A DNA stretch of 64,000 nt, taken from contig CAYPDQ010000001.1 of the NCBI GenBank assembly GCA_964409535.1, forward strand, positions 1 to 64,000, written 5' to 3'. The notes beneath the pieces are model-generated. The model did no database searches. It was not told where the DNA came from and saw only the letters and a list, made by a program, of their open reading frames with translations. Positions within the stretch are counted from its first letter, which is position 1. Every line of letters starts with the position of its first letter. Shown here piece after piece: positions 23,020 to 31,557 of the stretch. This DNA comes from JBBUAX01 sp964409535. Lineage in GTDB: Bacteria; Patescibacteriota; Minisyncoccia; UBA6257; 2-01-FULL-56-20. Position numbers and translations under genes: made by a program.

Positions 23020-24262
23020 CGAGATTTACCGGAAAGTAAAATTCAATCCCCTTCTCAATTAAAGAGCGGTTATTGGCCAAAATTTCTTTCTTGAAGTTCC
23101 ACGCCAAGACGTAATAAACGTCCGGTGGCTCACTAAGCTCTTTCTCTATCACAATCGGGATATGCGAACCCGGCGAATACAATCCGCGGCGCAATTCGTT
23201 CTTCTCAACCAGACAATCCAGGTAGTCGGTGCCTATACCGAAGTAGTTAAGCAGGGTGTTGCCCTTGACCGGAGCGCCAAATCCGAATATCCGCTTGCCT
23301 GCCTTTTTCGCCTCGCCAAGATATTCAAGATTTTTCTTTTTCATTTCTTTAATCTTCTCTGCAAATTTCAAGTAGGTAGAAAGTTCGCCCACCTTCGCCT
23401 TTTCCTCCTCTCCGATAAGCGTTAAAAGACGTGGCGACTTCTCCCTCGCGTTCTTATGAGTGGCGAAGCCAACAATGGATCCGCCGTGCACCGGCGCAAG
23501 ATAGGCGTCGAAGAGCGACAACTCGTGAAGATTAAGCAGCGTTTCCAGGTTTCTAAGGTTGTAGTAGAGCAAATGTTCATGATAGATCTGGTCAAAAGCC
23601 AGATTTTCCAAGATCTTTTTCATATATAAAAACTGCACCACGAAGATGCCGTCCTCCGCCAAAACCTCTCTTACTCCGTCGGTCACGGAATGAAGTTCTT
23701 CCAGATGGAAGAACACTCCTGCCGCGTTAATAACATTAAACTTCCGGCCGAGCTTTCTCGCCGATTCCAGATTGAAAAATGCATGGACGGTAGGAATGCC
23801 CGCATCCATCGCCATTTTGGCCGGGGCCTCCGCTGACTCCACGCCCAAAACGTCGTAGCCAAGCTCCTTAAAGTGTTTGAGCTGGGTTCCATCGTTGGAA
23901 CCGATATCCAATACTGACTTTCCCGGAGTATCCTTGAAGAACGTCCCGTCCACCTCTTCGGCTACCGACTTAAAGTGGTCACTTAACGTTTTGGTGACGC
24001 CGGAAAGGTAGGTATGCTCGCCAAACATAACCTCCTTGGGAACCGTATAATCAAGCTGAGGCGTCCGGCAGTCCATACAGAAAACAACCCGCAGGGGATA
24101 AAACGGTTCCTTGCCCACCTCTTCTCTCTTCAAAAAATGGTTGCCCCACGGCTGGAAACCGAGGTCCACCGCCGGCTCCAGCTTGGGAGAGCCACATACC
24201 CGGCATTCTTTTATGAGCCGTTCGGGGTCGCAGACGATGTTTTTGGTGATTGATTTTTCCAT
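23015..24262 (-). CDS. C-methyltransferase family protein (sugar C-methyltransferase, TylCIII/NovU-like)
   Basis: 415 residues in the three-part layout of deoxysugar C-methyltransferases: an N-terminal zinc-binding region (CRVCGSPKLEPAVDLG at about 20-35 and FCMDCRTPQLDY at about 61-72), the SAM domain (VLDIGSNDGTQLKHFK at about 118-133, GVFFHLEELHSVTDG) and a C-terminal domain with IFGFGAPVKGNTLLNYFGI (about 323-341). In known cases the family methylates C3 of a 3-keto or 4-keto NDP-sugar. It is divergent from the 4,6-dehydratase gene, which could provide such a keto-sugar. Confidence 0.87.
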   Translation of the reverse strand: MEKSITKNIVCDPERLIKECRVCGSPKLEPAVDLGFQPWGNHFLKREEVGKEPFYPLRVVFCMDCRTPQLDYTVPKEVMFGEHTYLSGVTKTLSDHFKSVAEEVDGTFFKDTPGKSVLDIGSNDGTQLKHFKELGYDVLGVESAEAPAKMAMDAGIPTVHAFFNLESARKLGRKFNVINAAGVFFHLEELHSVTDGVREVLAEDGIFVVQFLYMKKILENLAFDQIYHEHLLYYNLRNLETLLNLHELSLFDAYLAPVHGGSIVGFATHKNAREKSPRLLTLIGEEEKAKVGELSTYLKFAEKIKEMKKKNLEYLGEAKKAGKRIFGFGAPVKGNTLLNYFGIGTDYLDCLVEKNELRRGLYSPGSHIPIVIEKELSEPPDVYYVLAWNFKKEILANNRSLIEKGIEFYFPVNLE

Positions 24263-24294
24263 ATATTTAGGGTATTTTCTATGAAAACATATAT

Positions 24295-25356
24295 ATGCCT
24301 AAGTTGAAAGGTAAGACCATCCTCATAACCGGCGGAGCGGGCTTTATTGGGAGCAATGCAGTGGAATACTTCTTTAACAAGTACCCCAATTGCACTTTTA
24401 TTGTACTGGACGCTTTGACCTACGCAGGTGATGTAAAAAACATCCCGCAAAACATTCGCAACAGTAAGAACTTCAGATTTTGGTACGGAAACGTCAGGAA
24501 CGCAAAGTTGGTCGAGCATTTGGTGTCCCAATCGGACATCATCATTCATTTCGCCGCCGAAACCCACGTTGCGAGGTCGATTTTTGACGACTTGAGCTTC
24601 TTCGAAACCGACGTCATGGGCACGCAAACCATCGCGAACGCCGTACTGCACAACAAGCGCAAAATTGAAAAATTCATCCACATCTCAACCAGCGAAGTGT
24701 ACGGCACCGCGCTCACGCCAAAGATGGGCGAAAATCATCCCCTGAACCCTCAAAGCCCCTACGCCGCCGCCAAGGCCGGCGCCGACCGCCTTGTCTATTC
24801 GTACTTGAGCACCTACCGAATACCGGCCGTGATCGTCAGGCCTTTCAATATATTCGGACCGCGCCAGCATTTGGAAAAATTGATTCCCCGCTTCGTCACC
24901 AGCTGCATTTTAAACGAACCCCTGACTATTCACGGGAGCGGTAAAAGCAGCCGGGACTTCACTTACGTTGAGGACTTGATAAGAGCCCTGGATGCCGTCG
25001 TAACCGCGCCGGACAAGAAGGTTTTGGGCCAGGTTTTCAACGTAGGTTCCGGTAAAAGCTATTCGATCCGTCAAATCGCAAACCTCATCATTAAGGTTAT
25101 AAACAACAGGAGCAGGCATATCAGGTACAGTCAATCCAGTATGAATATCGGCGACCGGCCAGGGCAAGTTTTCCGCCACACTGCAGACAACAGGAAGATC
25201 GGGAAGATATTGGGCTGGCACCCACGCGTTGACTTCAAAGAAGGACTGATCCGAACTATCGATTGGTATACGAGAAACGATGAGTGGTGGCGCGATAAGA
25301 TATGGATGCGCCACGTGCCGATCGAAACCGAGGAAGGAAAGACGGAGATGCATTAG
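24295..25356 (+). CDS. NDP-glucose 4,6-dehydratase (RfbB/RmlB-like)
   Basis: 353 residues. ITGGAGFIGSNAVEYF at 10-25 binds NAD; STSEVYG (about 130-136) and the catalytic YAAAK (about 153-157) are intact; VRPFNIFGPRQ and SRDFTYVEDLI are typical of 4,6-dehydratases. RmlB proteins usually have TDEVYG at the active site with Asp-Glu; here it is Ser-Glu, so CDP-glucose or UDP-sugar 4,6-dehydratase, or another member of the subfamily, cannot be excluded. It begins an operon of six genes that ends at 30250 and would supply a 4-keto-6-deoxy sugar to the next enzyme. Confidence 0.83.
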   Translation: MPKLKGKTILITGGAGFIGSNAVEYFFNKYPNCTFIVLDALTYAGDVKNIPQNIRNSKNFRFWYGNVRNAKLVEHLVSQSDIIIHFAAETHVARSIFDDLSFFETDVMGTQTIANAVLHNKRKIEKFIHISTSEVYGTALTPKMGENHPLNPQSPYAAAKAGADRLVYSYLSTYRIPAVIVRPFNIFGPRQHLEKLIPRFVTSCILNEPLTIHGSGKSSRDFTYVEDLIRALDAVVTAPDKKVLGQVFNVGSGKSYSIRQIANLIIKVINNRSRHIRYSQSSMNIGDRPGQVFRHTADNRKIGKILGWHPRVDFKEGLIRTIDWYTRNDEWWRDKIWMRHVPIETEEGKTEMH

Positions 25357-25379
25357 TCCGAGCAAGTCCCGGCCAGAAA

Positions 25380-26615
25380 ATGGGTCCTTCTCTTAAAAAT
25401 AAAAAGTTTGTGGCGGGAAAAGATTGGATCTGGTACGCGCCGAACGGCGAGGACGCATTCGGTGATCCTGAAATAAGAGCCGTAACAGATACCTTGAAAA
25501 AAGGGTGGCTTACAGTCGGAAGAGTAACGGCAGAATTCGAAAACAAAATCGCCCGCCTTTTTGGAAAGAAATACGGCCTTTTTACGAATTCCGGCTCCTC
25601 TGCAAATCTCTTGGCTTTTGCAGTCAGTGGATTTCCAAGGGGCAGCGAGGTGATCACTCCGGCGTGCAACTTCAACACGACAGTGGCGCCAATCGTCCAA
25701 ATGGGCCTGGTACCGGTATTCGTGGACGTAGAAATGGGAAGATACGTGATAGACCCTTCCGTGCTCAAGAAAGCTTTGTCCAAAAGAACCGTAGCGGTAA
25801 TGGCGCCGCATCTCATTGGCAACTTCGTTGATCTTCAAAAAATCCGGTCTTTCACAAAGAGGCACGGTTTGGTTTTCATTGAAGACAGCTGCGACACCAT
25901 CGGCGGCCTTTTCGACCGCAAAAGATCGGGTGCCTGGAGCGACATCACTACTACAAGTTTCTACGCTTCCCACATAATCACAACCGGCGGCGCTGGCGGA
26001 ATGCTGATGACCAACGATAGGAATATAAGAGAAAGGGCCCGTGTTTTAAGGGATTGGGGAAGGGGGATTTCCCGGCACGACGAGAAAATCCGCTCTCGTC
26101 TTTCCACTTTCAGGATTGACGGGAAGCCATACGACAGCGCTTTCGTGTTCGTTGAGCAGGGCTATAATTTCAAACCTACGGAAATGCAAGCTGCCTTCGG
26201 ACTGCAGCAACTAAGCCGTTTGTCTAAATTCGCCGGGATTCGCCGCCGTAACTTTAAAAAACTCTTCAACTTCTTCAAGCGGTTTGAAAATTACTTTGTG
26301 CTGCCGCAAGAAACCCTCAATACCAAAACGAATTGGTTGGCCTTCCCCTTGACGGTAAGAAAATCAGCACCCTTCAAGCGGAACGAAATCGTCAAATACC
26401 TGGAAGACCGCAAAATTCAAACCCGCCCTCTTTTCTCGGGAAATATATTGAAACACCCGGCGTACAGGAACATAAAGCACCGAAGGGTAGGCAACCTGGA
26501 GAATTCGCAGTACATTCTTGAACAATCGTTTTTGATCGGTTTGCACCATGGCCTGAACGACAAAATGCTGGGGTATATGTTTGAGGTGTTCGATAATTTT
26601 CTAAGTATAAAGTAA
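25380..26615 (+). CDS. rfbH: RfbH/ColD-like PLP enzyme (4-keto-6-deoxyhexose 3-dehydratase)
   Basis: 411 residues from the ATG at 25380; an earlier in-frame ATG overlaps the preceding gene. DegT/DnrJ/EryC1/StrS fold: LFTNSGSSANLLA (about 68-80), EDSCDTIGG, and SFYASHIITTGGAGG around 193-207. In aminotransferases of this fold a lysine binds PLP; here histidine (about 198) is in its place, as in RfbH and ColD, which remove the C3 hydroxyl of a 4-keto-6-deoxy sugar. DWGRG and YNFKPTEMQAAFGL support the RfbH subgroup. It follows the 4,6-dehydratase by 23 bases. No [2Fe-2S] reductase partner is seen nearby. Confidence 0.85.
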   Translation: MGPSLKNKKFVAGKDWIWYAPNGEDAFGDPEIRAVTDTLKKGWLTVGRVTAEFENKIARLFGKKYGLFTNSGSSANLLAFAVSGFPRGSEVITPACNFNTTVAPIVQMGLVPVFVDVEMGRYVIDPSVLKKALSKRTVAVMAPHLIGNFVDLQKIRSFTKRHGLVFIEDSCDTIGGLFDRKRSGAWSDITTTSFYASHIITTGGAGGMLMTNDRNIRERARVLRDWGRGISRHDEKIRSRLSTFRIDGKPYDSAFVFVEQGYNFKPTEMQAAFGLQQLSRLSKFAGIRRRNFKKLFNFFKRFENYFVLPQETLNTKTNWLAFPLTVRKSAPFKRNEIVKYLEDRKIQTRPLFSGNILKHPAYRNIKHRRVGNLENSQYILEQSFLIGLHHGLNDKMLGYMFEVFDNFLSIK

Positions 26616-26620
26616 ACAAG

Positions 26621-27553
26621 GTGAAAAAAATCCTGATAACAGGTGGGGCTGGTTTCGTCGGTTCCAACTTCGTTCACGCCCTTACCAAGTCGGGCGACGA
26701 GGTAAATTTAATTGTCAGACCCGAATCCGATCTTTGGCGGATAGAATCGGTCAAAAGCAAGTTGCAACTACACACCTTAGACCTGACCAAGGCCGAGGAG
26801 ATAAAAGCATTCGTCGGCAACCTAAAACCGGAGATCATTCTGCATTTCGCAGCTTACGGAGCGTATCCCGGCAGGCCCGCTGACCCTCAAACAATGATCT
26901 TGACGAACATATTAGGAACTGCAAACCTCTTGGAGGCGTGCGCGGAAACCGGATTTAAGTGCTTTATAAACACCGGCAGCAGTTCGGAATACGGCGAAAA
27001 AGATCACCCAATTTCAGAAAAAGACTTGCTGGAACCGAACAACCTGTACGGGGTCAGTAAAGCCGCAGGCACCCTGTTCTGCCAGCTGATAGCAAGAAAA
27101 ACTGGGTTGCCCATAATCACCGCGCGGCTTTTCTCTCCGTACGGTTATTTTGAAGAAGGCGGTCGTCTAATGCCGAACCTCGCTCAAGCCGCGCTTGGCG
27201 ACAAAGAATTCAACGCTCTTTCCCCCGCCGCAGTGCGAGATTTCGTCTTCATAGAGGATGTTATAGATGCCTATATGAAAATGATTAATAGCCCAGATAG
27301 AATCAAGGGGCAGATTTTTAACATCGCATCCGGAAAGCAGTACTCTATCGCCGAGGTGGTCGCGGCAGTGGAAAAAATACTGAATAAGAAAATACAAGTC
27401 ACGTATGGGAAGGTGGAGGCAAAACAACGTGAGCCGAAAATGTGGGTTGCGGATATCTCTAAAGCAAGGGAGGTTCTCGGGTGGTCTCCCGCTCACTCCT
27501 TGGAAGACGGATTGCGCAAGTATATTACTTGGGCTGTCGAAACGAACTCATGA
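26621..27553 (+). CDS. NAD-dependent epimerase/dehydratase (sugar 4-reductase/epimerase)
   Basis: 310 residues with a GTG start at 26621, AGG just before it. TGGAGFVGSNFVHAL at 7-21 binds NAD(P); NTGSSSEYGEKDHPISEKD (about 116-134), YGVSKAAGTLFCQL (catalytic Tyr and Lys at about 143-147) and ARLFSPYG follow. Resembles CDP-paratose/abequose-type reductases and other NDP-sugar epimerases. Given its place after the 3-dehydratase it could reduce or epimerise the 3,6-dideoxy-4-keto sugar. ATGA overlap with the transketolase N-subunit gene. Confidence 0.84.
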   Translation: MKKILITGGAGFVGSNFVHALTKSGDEVNLIVRPESDLWRIESVKSKLQLHTLDLTKAEEIKAFVGNLKPEIILHFAAYGAYPGRPADPQTMILTNILGTANLLEACAETGFKCFINTGSSSEYGEKDHPISEKDLLEPNNLYGVSKAAGTLFCQLIARKTGLPIITARLFSPYGYFEEGGRLMPNLAQAALGDKEFNALSPAAVRDFVFIEDVIDAYMKMINSPDRIKGQIFNIASGKQYSIAEVVAAVEKILNKKIQVTYGKVEAKQREPKMWVADISKAREVLGWSPAHSLEDGLRKYITWAVETNS

Positions 27554-28365
27554 TAAAAAAGGACCTGAAAAAGATCGCGAAAGAAGTAAGACTGTCGGTC
27601 TTGGAGATGATCTCTCGCACGAAAACCGCGCACATAGGCAGCAGTTCCTCCGCTATAGAAATCTTAATCTCTCTATATTTTGAAGTACTAAACGTTGATC
27701 CGGGCGATCCTTCGAATCCGAACCGGGATCGATTTATTTTGAGCAAAGGTCACGCCGCGGCCGGGCTCTACGCCACCCTGGCCGCAAAAGGATTTATAGA
27801 AAAGGAGGATCTGAACAAGTACTACGCAAACGGCAGTTTTTTGCCCGGCCACGTAAGTCGGGGCAATATACCGGGAATTGAGGCGTCTACCGGCTCATTG
27901 GGGCACGGTCTGCCGATCGGAACCGGGATGGCGTGGCTGGCAAAAAAAGATGGTCGGCGACACCGCGTTTTCGTTCTCTTGAGCGATGGCGAATGCGATG
28001 AGGGCTCTACTTGGGAAGCCGTTCTTTTTGCCGGACACCACAGATTAGATAACTTAGTCGCGATCATAGATTACAACAAGTGGCAATCGTTCGGACGAAC
28101 CGAAGATATTTTGGATTTAGAACCGTTGGCAGAAAAATGGAGGGCTTTCAACTGGTCGGTCCGAGAAGTAGACGGGCACGATGTGGAAAGAATCGTTTCG
28201 GTATTGAAGCAAGTCCCCTTTGAGGCATCTCGTCCCAGTGCCGTTATCGCTCACACGGTAAAGGGCAAGGGCTTGCCCTCTTTGGAGGACAAGCTGGAGT
28301 CGCATTACCTTTCCCCGTCCACTGAAGAAATCGAGAAAATCAAAGAAGAGCTTAACCGGCAATGA
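27550..28365 (+). CDS. Transketolase-like protein, N-terminal (TPP-binding) subunit
   Basis: 271 residues from ATG 27550. It matches the N-terminal third of transketolase: HIGSSSSAIEILISLYF (about 28-44), SKGHAAAGLYATLA, GSLGHGLPIGTGMAWL (about 114-129) and the TPP/metal motif SDGECDEGSTWEAVLFAGHH with DYNKWQ (about 147-175). The pyrimidine-binding half is the next gene. Split transketolases occur in archaea, in some bacteria, and in sugar clusters where they transfer a two-carbon ketol. Overlaps both neighbours as ATGA. Confidence 0.9.
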   Translation: MIKKDLKKIAKEVRLSVLEMISRTKTAHIGSSSSAIEILISLYFEVLNVDPGDPSNPNRDRFILSKGHAAAGLYATLAAKGFIEKEDLNKYYANGSFLPGHVSRGNIPGIEASTGSLGHGLPIGTGMAWLAKKDGRRHRVFVLLSDGECDEGSTWEAVLFAGHHRLDNLVAIIDYNKWQSFGRTEDILDLEPLAEKWRAFNWSVREVDGHDVERIVSVLKQVPFEASRPSAVIAHTVKGKGLPSLEDKLESHYLSPSTEEIEKIKEELNRQ

Positions 28366-29291
28366 GAAAAGCGTTTGTCAGCGCATTAACCGAGTTGGCC
28401 AGGGATAATAAAGACGTCTTCCTTTTAACCGGGGACCTTGGTTTCTCCGTTTTCGAGGATTTTATAAAAATCTTTCCAGGCCAATATTTGAACTGCGGTG
28501 TTGCCGAACAAAATATGGTCGGAATGGCTGCCGGCCTAGCCATGAACGGCAAGCATGTTTTCGTATATTCAATAGTTCCTTTCGCGACAATGAGACCTTT
28601 TGAGCAGATCAGGAACGACGTTTGCTTGCACAATTTGGGAGTGAAAATAGTAGGCGTGGGCGGCGGATACAGCTACGGCCAACTTGGCGCCACGCACCAC
28701 GCCCTGGAAGATATAGCTATCATGAAAACCCTGCCGAATATGAGGGTTTTCGTGCCGGCGGATCCCATTGAAACGGCCTTGGCCGTTCGCGCAATTGCCT
28801 TTGACGGTCAACCGGCGTACCTGCGGCTCGGCAAGAGCAAAGAGGAAAATCTACATCCAGCACCGTTTGAACTGCAAGTAGGCAAAGCTAACGTACTAAG
28901 AAACGGCGGCGATTTGACTGTCATCGGCGCCGGGCCCATTCTGCGCAATGCGCTGGGGGCGGCAGAAATTTTATCCGGCCAAGGCATAAACTGCAGAGTA
29001 ATTTCCATGACAACGGTGAAACCCTTGGATAAGGATGAGATTATAAGAAGCGCGGGTATGGGCCCTCTCGTCACGGTAGAAGAACATAGCATCATCGGCG
29101 GCCTCGGAGAATCCGTCGCTGCCGTCCTGACAGAAGCAAATTTAAATTGCGGCTTCAAAAAAATAGGGGTGGAAGACAAATTTATGAAAGTAGTCGGCGA
29201 TCAGGACTACCTGCGCGAGCAGAACAAGCTCGGTCCGAGACAACTGGCTGAATCAATATCCGCTTTCTACAATACTATTTCAAAGAAATGA
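28362..29291 (+). CDS. Transketolase-like protein, C-terminal subunit
   Basis: 309 residues. It carries the pyrimidine-binding domain (LTGDLGFSVFEDF near 22-34, NCGVAEQNMVGMAAGLAM near 46-63 with the catalytic glutamate) and the C-terminal transketolase domain (LTVIGAGPILRNALGAAE, TMTTVKPLD-like, VTVEEHSIIGGLGESVAAVL at about 244-263). It pairs with the N-terminal subunit to form one active site. Possible roles are making sedoheptulose 7-phosphate for the heptose pathway or adding a two-carbon unit to a keto-sugar. Confidence 0.9.
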   Translation: MRKAFVSALTELARDNKDVFLLTGDLGFSVFEDFIKIFPGQYLNCGVAEQNMVGMAAGLAMNGKHVFVYSIVPFATMRPFEQIRNDVCLHNLGVKIVGVGGGYSYGQLGATHHALEDIAIMKTLPNMRVFVPADPIETALAVRAIAFDGQPAYLRLGKSKEENLHPAPFELQVGKANVLRNGGDLTVIGAGPILRNALGAAEILSGQGINCRVISMTTVKPLDKDEIIRSAGMGPLVTVEEHSIIGGLGESVAAVLTEANLNCGFKKIGVEDKFMKVVGDQDYLREQNKLGPRQLAESISAFYNTISKK

Positions 29292-30250
29292 ATATTCTTC
29301 TTAGTATTTGCATTCCTACGTACAACCAAGTTGGTGAGTTGCGCGAGACCCTCAAAAGCCTCGTGCCCCAACTGAAGGAAGAAGTTGAAGTGGTAATCGG
29401 GGACGACAGTGATAACCTGGACTCCTCCGAAATGATCAAGAGAGAATTCAGCTCTTACCCGATCCGCCACTTCAAAAACGAAAAGCGTCTGGGTTTTGAC
29501 AAGAATCTTCTATTCGTCACCGGCCAGGCGCGCGGCCGCTATATCTGGTGGTTCGGCGACGATGTTTTTGAACCAGATGCTCTATCTTATATCTTGCCTG
29601 TCCTAAAACGGGATCCGGAGATATCTTTCCTATGGGTCAATTCCATCAACTCTTCTTCTTCGGGTCACCGCTTTCCCAGCCTGCCCTACACGAAAGACAA
29701 GATATGGCCGGACGGCAACGAGGTTCTAAAAGATGCTTCAAATCTTCTTGCTTTTGTCTCCGCGATTGTCTTTCGAAAGGAAGATATCGCTGATCTAAAC
29801 GTGGAAAAAATGGAAAAAATCGTGGATCTTGGGTTTATCAATCTTCACATCGTGCTTCATCTTCTTTCAAAGAAAAATAAATTTTATTGTGTCAGCAAGC
29901 CCTTGTTTGAAGTAAAACCTACCGCGCCCGGGATGCACAATTACAATCGTTTTCAAGTTTTGGGCATAAATTACTGTAAAGTTGCTTCCGCGTTCCGTGG
30001 TAAATTCGCTAGAAAATCAATGAGGGTTTTGCTGGCAAATAACTTTGGCCACGTGTGGCGCGGGGTGCTTGTGGGATGGCTGCGGGGATATGACACGCCT
30101 CGCGGAAAAACCGGGGCGGTCTTAAGGTATTACTGGAGCTTTCCTGAAGCGTGGGCTGCAATGCTTCTCTTTTTGATGCCGAAGTTCGTAACCCGGTTTT
30201 CGTATTTTTTCTATAAACGAATCCTGCGTCGGACCTATTCTACTGCTTGA
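29288..30250 (+). CDS. Glycosyltransferase family 2
   Basis: 320 residues. ILLSICIPTYNQVGELRETL (about 3-22), VIGDDSDN near 37-44 and the metal-site region WWFGDDVFEPDAL near 94-106 identify a GT-A family 2 enzyme. The C-terminus ends in a basic aromatic stretch FSYFFYKRILRR that may touch the membrane. Last gene of the plus-strand operon, overlapping the transketolase subunit by 4 bases; probably transfers the sugar made by the genes upstream. Confidence 0.88.
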   Translation: MNILLSICIPTYNQVGELRETLKSLVPQLKEEVEVVIGDDSDNLDSSEMIKREFSSYPIRHFKNEKRLGFDKNLLFVTGQARGRYIWWFGDDVFEPDALSYILPVLKRDPEISFLWVNSINSSSSGHRFPSLPYTKDKIWPDGNEVLKDASNLLAFVSAIVFRKEDIADLNVEKMEKIVDLGFINLHIVLHLLSKKNKFYCVSKPLFEVKPTAPGMHNYNRFQVLGINYCKVASAFRGKFARKSMRVLLANNFGHVWRGVLVGWLRGYDTPRGKTGAVLRYYWSFPEAWAAMLLFLMPKFVTRFSYFFYKRILRRTYSTA

Positions 30251-30268
30251 AAAACCCCTTAGGGACGA

Positions 30269-31474
30269 TCACTTCGTCTCATACTGCTCCTCCACATAAC
30301 CTTTGCGAAGCCAGGAGGGAAATCGGTATGTCCGCCCGAACCCGCCCATCTCTCTTATTATTTTCGGAATGACAAGGCTTCTGTGTTCCGTACCAGAAAA
30401 TAAACGCGCCTGATGTTCATGGTTTATACTAAGCAGATACTTTGAGCACCTTTTAACTTTGTTCAAATAATCCTCAACAACTTCCTTCCCCATCTCAGGA
30501 AAGGAGTCCTGGTTAAAAACCAAACCATGCTTTTTGTTGCCGAATTCCCAATAGGGTAAGATGCGAATGGCCTTCCCCTCATCGGGTTCTCCGTACAGAA
30601 CAAGCTTAGCGTCCGGCAGCGCTTTGATCAGATGCCACGCTGTCATCACATTCATAACCGGGAGATCAAAAAGAGAATAGTCCCGGAAGCCAAATCTATG
30701 CGCATATACTGCAACTTTACCCAGCCCACCTCCGATTTCCCCAACGGGGGTCTCACTCCCCACTATACTGCTAATTCTCCACGCTGCATAAAGAGATTGT
30801 AGGTCCCGGAATTCAAACAACCCGCTCCTTAGTTCCAATTTAAACAAACCCCCGTCAACCTCGGGCGGAGCGATTTTTATACTCAACTTCTTTTCTATCT
30901 TTTCCACCAACCAATCGGGGTCCGCGTAGATATTCTTCTTTGCAACGTATGGAATGACTGTTTCGTAGGGCAAAATATCCAACGCTTCGGCAAGCGAAAC
31001 AAGTATATCTTTTATCAGCGCGGCTTCCCTCCTCCTCAAGTAAGAACTTTTTCTCAAACTCCGGTACTCGGCAACATTACCCGACACACCATATGTGGAT
31101 TTCCACCGATGCATGTTAGAGAGATAATCCGCGAGAGATTGCGAATCTTCGTCAAGAAGTATTTTAAGCAGCTCACTATGGTACGTCTTCCTGTTATCGT
31201 CCCACGCATCCGGGTATGCTTTTTGTGGTGCATATTTCTCCTCATCCGAGGATGCCCTACGAAAGGCTCCTAAGATTCTCTCTGCTACGGCGCGGTCCCT
31301 CTCACTGGTGTTAAATATAGACACACTTAACTTGCCGTAAGGAAACCCTTCGGGCATAGGATGAAAAAAGAGGTTTCTGTCGTATCGGACGAAAAATCTT
31401 TTAAAGACCTTCATTAGAAGAAGAGGCATACCCCCTTCTTCCAATACGAACTTTATCCTTGAGAAAATTCCCAT
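30269..31474 (-). CDS. Putative sugar O-methyltransferase, paralog 1
   Basis: 401 residues. EIGGGLGKVAVYAHRFGFRD (about 245-264) is the SAM-binding region, followed by YSLFDLPVMNVMTAWHLI; both are features of the putative sugar O-methyltransferase family found in surface-glycan clusters. It shares its whole layout with the protein encoded at 31558-32778 (common words include EGGMPLL/EGGLPLL, PYETVIPYVAKKNIYADPDWLV, GLFKLELRSGLF, WLRKGYVEEQYE), so the two genes are paralogs lying head to head 83 bases apart. Substrate unknown. Confidence 0.82.
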   Translation of the reverse strand: MGIFSRIKFVLEEGGMPLLLMKVFKRFFVRYDRNLFFHPMPEGFPYGKLSVSIFNTSERDRAVAERILGAFRRASSDEEKYAPQKAYPDAWDDNRKTYHSELLKILLDEDSQSLADYLSNMHRWKSTYGVSGNVAEYRSLRKSSYLRRREAALIKDILVSLAEALDILPYETVIPYVAKKNIYADPDWLVEKIEKKLSIKIAPPEVDGGLFKLELRSGLFEFRDLQSLYAAWRISSIVGSETPVGEIGGGLGKVAVYAHRFGFRDYSLFDLPVMNVMTAWHLIKALPDAKLVLYGEPDEGKAIRILPYWEFGNKKHGLVFNQDSFPEMGKEVVEDYLNKVKRCSKYLLSINHEHQARLFSGTEHRSLVIPKIIREMGGFGRTYRFPSWLRKGYVEEQYETK

Positions 31475-31557
31475 TCCATAAATTAAAAGTCGAATTTATC
31501 CGGTTGTAAACCCATTATTTGCGAGCCATGGAGCGCTCTGATAGGATTTAGACGAAA

